IMG/VR virus record: IMGVR_UViG_3300008262_000410
Coordinates: 1-21,894 of that record
Reading direction: 5' to 3' (one strand)
Length of the DNA: 21,894 bases
Source: a virus
Positions 1 to 6,509 of the stretch are shown in pieces. A program made the translations under genes and the position numbers. The first letter of the stretch is position 1. Every line of letters starts with the position of its first letter. The notes below the pieces were generated by a model. It was not told the DNA's origin. It worked only from the letters and a program-made list of their open reading frames with translations, and did not search any database.

Positions 1-805
1 CCAATAGAAGGCGGTTACCTCCTGGTCTTGTTGTGGGGCGGGTGCCTCCTCCGCTCGGGTTCTTTCCATCAGGAGGTAGGACAACAGGAGGCTGGCCCCC
101 AGGTTTCTGTCCACCAGGGAAATTGGCCCCAGGCATTCCAGGAATCGTAGGAAATAATCTAGATAATTTAGTAATTCCGTCTACTAATTTATCGAACCCA
201 TTAAGTAAACCTTTAAAACCGGACATTAAAGTACTTGATAATAAAGAGATCGCACCAACTATTCCTGCAAGAAGAATTTTACCTAAGCCAGATAACATTC
301 CTCCAGATGCGCCGCCGCCCATATCTAAACCCGACATTCTTCTAGCAATAGCTTCGGCAAGCTTTTCTCTCTCAATTGCACGTTTAGAATCTGTACTTTG
401 CCTAGCTATAAAATCTATATTTCTAGCTTGTCTTTCGGTTATATCCCTAAGTGCGCTCATTTCCTCCATCATTTTTTGTTGATATTTAGATGGGCCGAAT
501 ACCTTACTAAATAAATTTGTAAAGAACCCTTTATCGGGTTGCGCTTTACCTCCAAAGGATGAGCCGAAAGATCCCTTGCCCTTTCCTGCTAGATAACTTT
601 TTATTTCTGAAATACCGCTACCAAGTTTAAAAACTTCCCTTTGTATATCTTTATTTTCTTTATTAGATGAAGATCTCCTATTCTTAAAGATTTCATCAGA
701 TATAGTATGCAATATCTTCGATTGTTCTCGAAGACTATCATTTTGTGCCTTTAGGCTATCTATGATAACTCTATCGGTTGGGTTCAACTTATCGAAAGGT
801 AACAT
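1..805 (-). CDS. tape-measure-like virion protein, 3' end beyond window
   Basis: The frame is open from an ATG at 805-803 to the window edge, giving about 268 residues with no stop. It begins MLPFDKLNPTDRVI. The first ~150 residues are charged, Gln/Lys/Glu-rich and probably helical or coiled-coil. At about residues 165-205 there is a Gly/Ala/Leu/Ile-rich hydrophobic stretch (LLAGIVGAISLLSS and following amphipathic helices). From about residue 218 the chain is Pro/Gly-rich low complexity (for example PGGQKPGGQPP). Charged helices plus a membrane-like segment, directly downstream of gp26 and a chaperone-like ORF, fit a tail tape measure or gp29-like hub protein. That role is inferred from position and composition, not from a recognised motif. 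The + strand ORF at 33-482 is a shadow of this gene. The start is 3 nt after the stop of the preceding short ORF, which suggests translational coupling. Confidence 0.6.
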   Translation of the reverse strand, partial: MLPFDKLNPTDRVIIDSLKAQNDSLREQSKILHTISDEIFKNRRSSSNKENKDIQREVFKLGSGISEIKSYLAGKGKGSFGSSFGGKAQPDKGFFTNLFSKVFGPSKYQQKMMEEMSALRDITERQARNIDFIARQSTDSKRAIEREKLAEAIARRMSGLDMGGGASGGMLSGLGKILLAGIVGAISLLSSTLMSGFKGLLNGFDKLVDGITKLSRLFPTIPGMPGANFPGGQKPGGQPPVVLPPDGKNPSGGGTRPTTRPGGNRLLL

Positions 806-808
806 GTA

Positions 809-1003
809 TTATCCCTTAAATGCTTTTTGTTTCAATTTTTCGTTTTGTTCGCTAATGTGTTCTATAAGCATAGTGACGTAAATATCTCTTTCCCATGGTA
901 ACATATTTTCTATTTCAGTTAACGAATAATTATGACTATTCATTAATGAAAAATTTAACTTATAATAGTTAAGAAGACCCTCATGAGAAAGAGTTAAACG
1001 AAA
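809..1003 (-). CDS. tail assembly chaperone-like extension, reached by putative -1 frameshift from gp26
   Basis: This frame is open from 1024 to a TAA at 811-809. From the putative slip at 1000-1006 it encodes about 64 residues: FFRLTLSHEGLLNYYKLNF, then SLTEIENMLPWERDIYV, then a charged tail. The first ATG in the frame is at 943-941 and would give 44 residues, leaving out the LTLSHEGLLNYYKLNF part, which has no start of its own. The protein-like sequence on both sides of that ATG suggests the frame is entered from gp26 by -1 frameshifting. It lies between gp26 and a tape-measure-like gene, where lambda G/T-type chaperone frameshifts occur; T4 has gene 51 after gene 26. The WERDIYV motif resembles short ORFs I recall after gp26 in marine T4-like phages; this needs a search. 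Confidence 0.6.
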   Translation of the reverse strand, partial: FRLTLSHEGLLNYYKLNFSLMNSHNYSLTEIENMLPWERDIYVTMLIEHISEQNEKLKQKAFKG

Positions 1004-1263
1004 AAATTTTGTAGACCTTCTAATTTAACTTCATTCTTAGTTCCACACTTACTACAATTTTGCTCAACAGTTTGAGTAATTTTTGGCATGGTAACAAAGA
1101 ATTTTTCTAACTTTTCAAACTGACTTCTTGAAAAAGAATTAACAAATTCTATTAACTCTTCTTTTGTATAATCTGTGTATTGTTGCTCATCTGTAAATAC
1201 CACTTTGATACAGGATGACAGTTGATTTCGCTCTAATATTAATGAACAAATATTCAATATCAA
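994..1263 (-). CDS. 26: gp26-like baseplate hub/chaperone protein, C-terminal fragment
   Basis: This 89-codon frame encodes the C-terminal part of a gp26-type protein. The recognisable part starts near SSCIKVVFTDEQQ and continues through YTKEELIEFVNSFSRSQF, KLEKFFVTMPKI, a CSKCGTKNEV Cys pair and LEGLQNFF at the end. The only start at its 5' end is a TTG at 1263 without a convincing ribosome binding site. The first ~15 residues are an out-of-frame reading of the N-terminal fragment's coding sequence, so independent initiation is doubtful. Together with the fragment at 1187-1471 it forms one gene shifted by one frame between about 1225 and 1212. The frame ends at a TAA at 996-994, immediately after the slippery run at 1000-1010. 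Family assignment rests on remembered cyanophage gp26 sequence. Confidence 0.55.
   Translation of the reverse strand: MILNICSLILERNQLSSCIKVVFTDEQQYTDYTKEELIEFVNSFSRSQFEKLEKFFVTMPKITQTVEQNCSKCGTKNEVKLEGLQNFFV
1000..1010 (-). other. candidate -1 ribosomal frameshift site
   Basis: On the - strand the gp26 frame reads CAA AAT TTT TTC GTT TAA. This contains U UUU UUC (1006-1000) and the overlapping A AAU UUU (1009-1003), both of the X XXY YYZ slippery type. A Shine-Dalgarno-like AGAAGG lies at 1021-1016, about 10 nt upstream, a spacing known to stimulate -1 slippage in dnaX. The zero-frame stop follows at 996-994. A small palindrome, CTCATGAG, lies about 15 nt downstream; I see no strong pseudoknot. 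Confidence 0.6.
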
Positions 1264-1471
1264 AATTAGGAAGTTCTTTAACTTTTAGTTTATTAAATGT
1301 ACAAACATCTACTAAATCTGTAACTATTTTATAAATTTCTTCAGAATCCGACTCTAATGCGGTTAAGAGAATTTTATATTCTTTAACTAAGAATGGTCTA
1401 TATTTTACTTTTTCTTCGGTAGAAGGTAAAATCAATTCATAGGTTGGTGTTTCTAATTTAGGTAAAGCCAT
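1187..1471 (-). CDS. 26: gp26-like baseplate hub/chaperone protein, N-terminal fragment
   Basis: This 94-codon ORF starts at an ATG (1471-1469) with GAGGA a few bases upstream. It begins MALPKLETPTYELILPST, followed by KVKYRPFLVKEYKILLTALE and FDIEYLFINIRAKS, a pattern typical of gp26 in T4-like marine phages. Homology-like sequence ends at about Ser83 (codon 1225-1223); the last 11 residues, TVILYQSGIYR, look like an out-of-frame tail before a TGA. The C-terminal half continues in the +1 frame (994-1263). The two parts would total about 157 residues, against 208 for T4 gp26, so an out-of-frame internal deletion of a middle segment is more likely than a single-base error. It follows the tube-fold gene by 14 nt in the same operon. 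Confidence 0.6.
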   Translation of the reverse strand: MALPKLETPTYELILPSTEEKVKYRPFLVKEYKILLTALESDSEEIYKIVTDLVDVCTFNKLKVKELPNFDIEYLFINIRAKSTVILYQSGIYR

Positions 1472-1485
1472 GTTATGTCCTCAAT

Positions 1486-2319
1486 TTATGGTATCGTTTC
1501 AATGTCTGGAGATAGTATAGGCCCATCTCCTAAACCGCTTTCTACTCTGTTTGGTTGCTCTCGACGTATTCTAATACTACGGTCGTCTTCAGTTTCTCCC
1601 TCAAGATATTCTGTATCTCGTCTTACTGTGTTTGCTATAATACCTCTTTCAGTGTTTATACTTGGCAATGATCCCCTTTCATCAGTATTTTCTAAGATAC
1701 TCTTTAGTAAAGGATTATTGGTATTTACAACTTGTTGCTCCCATACTTCAGGATACCTAACCGCATTAGGAATCTTATGATAAGGAAACCATCTTCTATA
1801 CGAAAAGGTAACATTTAGTTTGTGTACTTGATTTTGTGTACTATTGTTAAGATCAAGTAAAGCCACGCTTCTAGGAAAAGCATCTTCCAATGTTATCGCA
1901 TATGTGATATTATCTTTTTCGTCTAACTGAAATATAGTAATAGGTACGGTATAATTATCTGCATAATGCACAAAATATTGAAACGGGTCTACGATTATAT
2001 TAGTCCAAGCATCAAAAAATCCTTTTACATCCATATCCGTATCAAGCAAAAATGTCATAGTTATACCTTCTCCTCCATACTCAGAATTAAAAGGTCTTTG
2101 ATATGCTGGTCCGTATACTCTTTGCTGTTTAACACCTATTGTTTTAGATGGCAAATTTGCGGATTCGCAAAATAGGCTTATCAATCTGTTAGTCCAAATA
2201 GTCTGCGTAAGATCTGCCAAACCTTTTGGCGTTGGAAAGGATATTTCAAATCTATTAGGTTTAGCTAATCCTCTAATTCTTACTTCAGTTTGAAAATCGC
2301 TTATAGAAAAATTTGCCAT
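1486..2319 (-). CDS. gp19/gp54-type tail tube-fold baseplate protein
   Basis: A 277-residue protein beginning MANFSISDFQTEVRIRGLAKPNRFEISF. Features typical of the T4-like tube family in marine phages are visible: a Leu/Phe-rich N-terminal strand pattern, an SLFCESANLPS segment, VKQQRVYGPAYQRPF, the EYGGEGITMTFLLD strand, FFDAWTNIIVDP, and a late AFPRSVALLDLNNSTQNQ with VTFSYRRWF. These fit the gp19 tail-tube fold. The location beside gp4 and gp26, rather than beside a sheath gene, suggests the gp54-like tube initiator at the baseplate rather than the main tube subunit. T4 gp54 is somewhat longer (about 320). The C-terminal ~75 residues are charged and Arg-rich, with RRDTEYLEGETEDDRS. The start is 3 nt after the upstream stop, consistent with coupled translation. 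Confidence 0.65.
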   Translation of the reverse strand: MANFSISDFQTEVRIRGLAKPNRFEISFPTPKGLADLTQTIWTNRLISLFCESANLPSKTIGVKQQRVYGPAYQRPFNSEYGGEGITMTFLLDTDMDVKGFFDAWTNIIVDPFQYFVHYADNYTVPITIFQLDEKDNITYAITLEDAFPRSVALLDLNNSTQNQVHKLNVTFSYRRWFPYHKIPNAVRYPEVWEQQVVNTNNPLLKSILENTDERGSLPSINTERGIIANTVRRDTEYLEGETEDDRSIRIRREQPNRVESGLGDGPILSPDIETIP

Positions 2320-2322
2320 TTG

Positions 2323-2892
2323 TTATTTGTACTTTCTTTTAGTGTTTTTCCAAACCTTGCCCATACTTTGTTGTTTAAATCCTTCAACCGGTAGCATGCT
2401 GGCGGTTTCCCAATCGGCAAAATTTACTTTCAGGAATCTACTTCGCAATTGCGTATTAAGATATCGTTTTACGCAAGCAGTCGCAGCTAAAAATCTTGAA
2501 GAACTATTTAGTATTTGCCAGGATATTTTAATTTTAGTATTTTCGTCGACTCTGCTATCTGTGGCTAATTTTTTTAAATCTCCCAACAACTTAAATCTTG
2601 CGCCGTATGGAAGATAGTGCAGATTAATTCCTATAAATCCGTCAGCAGTTTTGGAGAAAGGAAGAACTAATGGGACGGTATCATAATAGGGTAATACGTT
2701 TTTATATTTTGGATCATATAAAAACATATACATATATCCAGGAGTAACCACATTTGATAATCTTTGTCCGCGTATCAGTTGTTGCCCCGTTAGTCCTGAG
2801 GATAAATTTATGACAGTGTTTTTATACCAGCGAAAAGCTTTATCCTGGTCACCCTTCTGCATTCTAATCTGAGTAAAGATATTTTCAGCCAT
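2323..2892 (-). CDS. conserved-looking virion-associated protein, function unassigned
   Basis: A 189-residue protein, MAENIFTQIRMQKGDQDKAF at the start and a very basic end (KVWKNTKRKYK). The middle holds YMYMFLYDPKYKNVLPYYDT, PLVLPFSKTADGFIGINLHY and LPYGARFKLLGDLKKL, with alternating hydrophobic and aromatic residues typical of a small beta-rich structural protein. There is no signal peptide or membrane segment. The ATG overlaps the gp4 stop (ATGGCTGA, 8 nt overlap), so the two genes are translationally coupled. I recall similar proteins next to gp4 in marine T4-like phages but cannot give a reliable name; a head-completion or neck role is suggested only by its partner gene. The basic C-terminus could contact DNA. 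Confidence 0.7.
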   Translation of the reverse strand: MAENIFTQIRMQKGDQDKAFRWYKNTVINLSSGLTGQQLIRGQRLSNVVTPGYMYMFLYDPKYKNVLPYYDTVPLVLPFSKTADGFIGINLHYLPYGARFKLLGDLKKLATDSRVDENTKIKISWQILNSSSRFLAATACVKRYLNTQLRSRFLKVNFADWETASMLPVEGFKQQSMGKVWKNTKRKYK

Positions 2893-3340
2893 TTGCGATT
2901 CCTAAATCTTTTTCGGTTAAAATCATAAATTTCATATTACGGTCCTCACAAAATTCAAAGGCTGCTTTCCACTTAGCTTCATTTACCCCATATTGAAAAA
3001 CTTCATCTATAAATTTTTTGGTTTTTCTGGCAGGGATCTGCGGGGGTTTCGTAAATCTTTCAGGCTTAATTTCTATTAAATATTTCTCCGCAATTCCCCG
3101 TTTGTTTTTAATCTTAATATAAAAGTCTACGAAATACCTATGTACTTTTTTATCAATGGGGGAAACGTAGGGAACAATGACGATCTCAGAACCCCATTCC
3201 TGAACGGATGAATTCAAATCGCACCATTTCATAAACCTAAGTTCCCATAGAGAGCGATAAACAATATTAGTCACATCTCCCTTGTATTTCGAAGGATTTT
3301 TCGGTCTAAACTTCCCTTTGTAAGTTTTGGTGTACAACAT
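2885..3340 (-). CDS. 4: gp4 head completion protein
   Basis: A 151-residue protein, close to T4 gp4 (about 150). It begins MLYTKTYKGKFRPKNPSKYK, and the GKFRPKNP..Y.GD start is characteristic of the gp4 (gp50) head completion family. The core SLWELRFMKWCD, then VDFYIKIKN and LIEIKPE, looks like a PD-(D/E)xK nuclease arrangement: Glu in WE, Asp in VDF, and ExK in EIKPE. T4 gp4 is needed to complete DNA-filled heads before tails attach. It is the first gene of the left operon; the ATG at 3340-3338 has an AGGA just upstream and lies downstream of a late-promoter-like AATAAATA on the same strand. Its codons include more C/G third positions than the genes to its left. Confidence 0.85.
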   Translation of the reverse strand: MLYTKTYKGKFRPKNPSKYKGDVTNIVYRSLWELRFMKWCDLNSSVQEWGSEIVIVPYVSPIDKKVHRYFVDFYIKIKNKRGIAEKYLIEIKPERFTKPPQIPARKTKKFIDEVFQYGVNEAKWKAAFEFCEDRNMKFMILTEKDLGIANG

Positions 3341-3344
3341 TTCC

Positions 3345-3352
3345 TATAAATA
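3345..3352 (+). promoter_or_regulatory. T4-type late promoter box (TATAAATA)
   Basis: A perfect match to the T4 late promoter -10 element, which is recognised by the sigma factor gp55. It sits in the 43-nt divergent gap, 31 nt before the gp48 ATG. By T4 spacing, transcription would begin near 3358, giving a leader of about 26 nt. It would drive the right-hand baseplate operon. Confidence 0.7.
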
Positions 3353-3368
3353 ATATTAGATTCAACAA

Positions 3369-3376
3369 TATTTATT
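3369..3376 (-). promoter_or_regulatory. probable late promoter box (AATAAATA) for the left operon
   Basis: On the - strand this reads AATAAATA, one mismatch from the T4 late consensus TATAAATA. It lies 28 nt before the gp4 ATG, almost the same geometry as the + strand box. This symmetry supports a face-to-face pair of late promoters, although the AT-rich background makes single-mismatch matches common. Confidence 0.45.
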
Positions 3377-3383
3377 AAAGAAA

Positions 3384-4553
3384 ATGGCAAAAGGTATCTA
3401 CGATCCCGAAAAAGATTCCGTTGACAGTATACGAAAGAAATACGAAGCGGAATATAAAAATCAGTTCAAGGGTGCGTACAATATAGGAACCCATGAATAC
3501 CCTGAGGGGCTTCGGGTAAAACCGGATCTTCAGCACTACGTGGCGTTCTATATTAACGTCAGAGAAAAGAGCTCGACGTCGATTATTCAATCCAGAAGAA
3601 ATCCTTTTGAGGATTATGTTGTAGATGAAAAAACTCAAAAAGAAATTGACGCTATTGCCGCACAATCGAGGACCGGTAGAATAACTCAAGCGGATGCGGA
3701 GTCCGCAGTAGCAACCGCAAAAAACTATGCAGGTAGGATAGTTGCGGGTGCGACCTTAATAGGGGCGGGATTAAGCTCCGGTATACGAGGCGCAGGAAAA
3801 GCACTGATCCCAGCAACTTTAGCGGGGGGTGTCACGTCAGTAGTCACAAATATGATAGATAATGCAAATTTTCAGGCATTCAAATCTGGTAGAACTTCTA
3901 GATTAAAGGATGTCATAACATTAAACATAGAAGAAAGGCCTTCGGTAAGATATGGCGTTAATTATACCAACTCTGATGTGGCTGGCTTACTTGGACTGGG
4001 TGGAATCTTTATTCAAGGTTCCGCGGCTCTAACAGCTAAAAATTTAAAAAATGCCGAACCTGAATTACAAGCTAGATTTCTAAGTGAGTTAGCTAGAATT
4101 CCTTCTCTTGGTCAGGGCGGAGGCATTATTAATGATCTAAGAGAATTATCATCAAGAACAAAAACCAATCCATTTCGGGAAACTTTGTTTGAATCGGTTA
4201 ATTATAGAAGTTTTACTTTTAGATATAGATTTTTTCCAAAAAGTGTTTCCGAAAGTCGAAGAATAAAAGATATAATACAATTATTTAAGATACACATGCA
4301 TCCTGAATTAACTGCACAAAAATTGTTCTATGTTTATCCTTCAGAATTTGATATACAATATTTCTACAAAGATAAAGAAAATGATTACCTACATAAATTT
4401 ACTCGATGCGCACTAACAGATATGGCAGTCGATTACGGTGGCGAACAGTTTTCTACGTTTCAAGATGGTGCCCCAGTTGAAGTAGGATTATCGTTGACGT
4501 TTACAGAATTAGAAAGTTTAACTTCCGGAGCTATTGATTCCTATGGCTATTGA
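3384..4553 (+). CDS. 48: gp48 baseplate tail tube cap
   Basis: A 389-residue protein near T4 gp48 (about 364). The C-terminal third has the family pattern: NPFRETLFESVNYRSFTFRY, then RFFPKSVSESRRIKDII, FKIHMHPEL, YPSEFDIQYFY and a late FTRCALTDMAVDYGG. The middle (about 105-155) is Gly/Ala-rich, with AGATLIGAGLSSGIRGAGKA, and may form a flexible or membrane-like helix. gp48 sits on the baseplate and, with gp54, starts polymerisation of the gp19 tube. This is the first gene of the right operon, 31 nt below a perfect late promoter box. The first ~250 codons use noticeably more G/C-ending codons than later genes. Its stop overlaps the start of the next gene by 11 nt. Confidence 0.8.
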   Translation: MAKGIYDPEKDSVDSIRKKYEAEYKNQFKGAYNIGTHEYPEGLRVKPDLQHYVAFYINVREKSSTSIIQSRRNPFEDYVVDEKTQKEIDAIAAQSRTGRITQADAESAVATAKNYAGRIVAGATLIGAGLSSGIRGAGKALIPATLAGGVTSVVTNMIDNANFQAFKSGRTSRLKDVITLNIEERPSVRYGVNYTNSDVAGLLGLGGIFIQGSAALTAKNLKNAEPELQARFLSELARIPSLGQGGGIINDLRELSSRTKTNPFRETLFESVNYRSFTFRYRFFPKSVSESRRIKDIIQLFKIHMHPELTAQKLFYVYPSEFDIQYFYKDKENDYLHKFTRCALTDMAVDYGGEQFSTFQDGAPVEVGLSLTFTELESLTSGAIDSYGY

Positions 4554-5151
4554 TTTCTTTTCAGATTTTCCGAAAATATCATATACTATAGATGACTATG
4601 AAACTAGACAAGTTGTCGTGGACATATTTAAGCGAGTTATCTTATCTAAAGAATATTTAGACAATTCCTTATATTTTGAAGAATATGATGTTTTGCATGG
4701 AGAAACGCCCGAGGAAGTTTCCTATAGATTTTATGGCACAACGAATTTAAACTGGGTAATTTTAATGTTTAATAATATTATGGATCCTCGTTTTGAATGG
4801 CCTGTTTCAGAAGAAACCTTATATAAAATTACAGAGAAAAAGTACGGAGCAGCTCAAAACGTATTTGCTATTAATCGAGCAAAAAATAATAAAGGTTATA
4901 TCGTTGAGACGTTCTTTATTCTTACAGAAGATTCTACACACGAAGAACCTATAAGATTACTTGTAGAAAATCCAACAGATGAGGGTATCAATACTCCAAT
5001 CGCATATCAGGATTCTACAGAAATTGCAGACTATGAAAGTAATTTTGAAGTTGAAACTGAAAAAAATGAAAAGAATAGAAGTATTAAAATACTAAAACCT
5101 GCAGTAGTACAAGAAGTTATTTCTAACTATAAAAAATTAATTACTATTTAA
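4543..5151 (+). CDS. 53: gp53 baseplate wedge protein
   Basis: A 202-residue protein from the ATG at 4543 (T4 gp53 is about 196). A TTG nine bases upstream is in frame, but GGAG at 4527-4530 is well placed for the ATG and too close to the TTG. The N-terminal MAIDFFSDFPKISY, then DIFKRVILSKEYL and the segment EYDVLHGETPEEVSYRFYGT with NLNWVILMFNNI, are typical of gp53 in T4-like phages; the HGETPEEVSYRFYG part resembles a LysM-like fold. gp53 joins neighbouring wedges around the hub. The gene overlaps gp48 by 11 nt and its TAA shares a base with the next ATG (TAATG), so translation is coupled. Confidence 0.8.
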   Translation: MAIDFFSDFPKISYTIDDYETRQVVVDIFKRVILSKEYLDNSLYFEEYDVLHGETPEEVSYRFYGTTNLNWVILMFNNIMDPRFEWPVSEETLYKITEKKYGAAQNVFAINRAKNNKGYIVETFFILTEDSTHEEPIRLLVENPTDEGINTPIAYQDSTEIADYESNFEVETEKNEKNRSIKILKPAVVQEVISNYKKLITI

Positions 5152-6509
5152 TGGCCGCTCCACTAGAAGAAATCTTAGATGTACCCGGGCAGGTTCAAAT
5201 TGATAACCTTGTTCTAATATCTTTTAGAAAGAATACCTACCTAAATATTACAGATTATCTTATAGAATTAAATCTTTTTGAAAGTATTTTTAATCCATTT
5301 GTAACTGGAGAAATACTTTTAACAGATAGTAGAAATTTAATTCGAGCATTCGGGCTTGTTGGTGGAGAGTACTTATCAGTTACGTTAAGAACTCCTACAT
5401 TTTCTTCGGATAAAGGTATTTCAAAAATTTTTAAAATATCTTCATTAGAAGATAAAACATATATTAAAGACGGAGGTACTTTAATATACAAATTGACTTT
5501 TACTTCTATAGAAATGTTTCAGGATTTATTGAATCCAATTTATAGAGCATACGAAGGAAAACCTGAAGAAATAATAAAAAACTTATATGAAGAATATTTG
5601 ATGACAAATCGTAATATTCGCCTTTCCGGAGAACCAGTTGCGGACATAAAAACTCCGTTAACCTTTTTCGGGGAAACCTCTAATACGTTAAAATTTGTTA
5701 GTCCGGGTTGGTCACCCCTACAGTGTATAAATTGGACGTGTAGTAAAACATTGCCGGCAAACGGAAAAAGCGCAAATTTTTTATTTTGGGAAACAACTAA
5801 AGGATTCTATTTTGGAAATTTAGATACCATACTTAATAGACCTGAGGTATCTTCGATAGGAAATTATGTATATTCTTCTCCAAAAATAGTAACCACCGAT
5901 GAGGATGATATTGCGAATTTAAGCTTTATGTTTAATATACGATCATTAACCGTGCCGAAAGTTTTTGATCAATTACAAAATTTAATGTATGGTTATATTT
6001 CAAATAGGGTAATTGACGTAGATATTATTAATAAGGTATATGAAACTATAGATTATGATCATGGCACCAATTTTAATAACTATTCTCATTTAGAAAAAAA
6101 AGAAGCGGTTCCTTTTTTCGACGATACTGTTGAAAGTAACCCGGCTACCTACAGAAAAGTAAATTTTTCTAATCCAGGATTGCACACCGGATTTCTGAAA
6201 AATTTTAGTGAGCGAGAAAAAAATATCTGGGGAAATAGAAGATCTAACGTGTTGGAACTGAATAATTTTAGAATGGAATTAGTAATTCCAGGAAGAACAG
6301 ATATTGAGTGCGGGCAAACAATGTATGTTAGATTGCCTAAAAAAGATCCTGGGGGATTAACTCAAGAAAATAAAACATTATATCAAGATGACGATATGTA
6401 TTCTGGGTATTATTTAATAACTAGTTTAAATCATAAAATTAATCCAAGAACTCATTTTATTACTATGACAGTAACTAAAGATAGTTTATCATATGAGGTA
6501 CTTAAATAA
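5151..6509 (+). CDS. 27: gp27-like baseplate hub protein
   Basis: A 452-residue protein located between gp53 and gp5, the expected place for the hub subunit that forms the trimeric collar on which the gp5 spike sits. The sequence fits: NLFESIFNPFVTGEILLTDS near residue 45, GGEYLSVTLRTPT near 75, YKLTFTSIEMFQD near 112, then FFGETSNTLKFVSPGWSPLQ around 172-191. The C-terminal ~80 residues have NFRMELVIPGRTDIECGQTM and SGYYLITSLNHKI, a beta-barrel pattern of hub proteins that anchor spike and tube. T4 gp27 is 391 residues. Both ends use 1-nt TAATG overlaps with gp53 and gp5, matching the tight stoichiometry of a gp27-gp5 complex. Confidence 0.7.
   Translation: MAAPLEEILDVPGQVQIDNLVLISFRKNTYLNITDYLIELNLFESIFNPFVTGEILLTDSRNLIRAFGLVGGEYLSVTLRTPTFSSDKGISKIFKISSLEDKTYIKDGGTLIYKLTFTSIEMFQDLLNPIYRAYEGKPEEIIKNLYEEYLMTNRNIRLSGEPVADIKTPLTFFGETSNTLKFVSPGWSPLQCINWTCSKTLPANGKSANFLFWETTKGFYFGNLDTILNRPEVSSIGNYVYSSPKIVTTDEDDIANLSFMFNIRSLTVPKVFDQLQNLMYGYISNRVIDVDIINKVYETIDYDHGTNFNNYSHLEKKEAVPFFDDTVESNPATYRKVNFSNPGLHTGFLKNFSEREKNIWGNRRSNVLELNNFRMELVIPGRTDIECGQTMYVRLPKKDPGGLTQENKTLYQDDDMYSGYYLITSLNHKINPRTHFITMTVTKDSLSYEVLK

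Noticed and set aside
33-482. 149-codon + strand ORF
   Set aside because: It is antisense to the tape-measure-like gene at 1-805 and its Pro-rich sequence is the reverse reading of the Pro/Gly-rich coding region.
1475-3689. Other ORFs of 69-104 codons opposite the left operon and gp48 (1475-1780, 1966-2175, 2327-2617, 3375-3689)
   Set aside because: All lie wholly or almost wholly antisense to genes with clear family or protein-like sequence, and have no ribosome binding site or motif.
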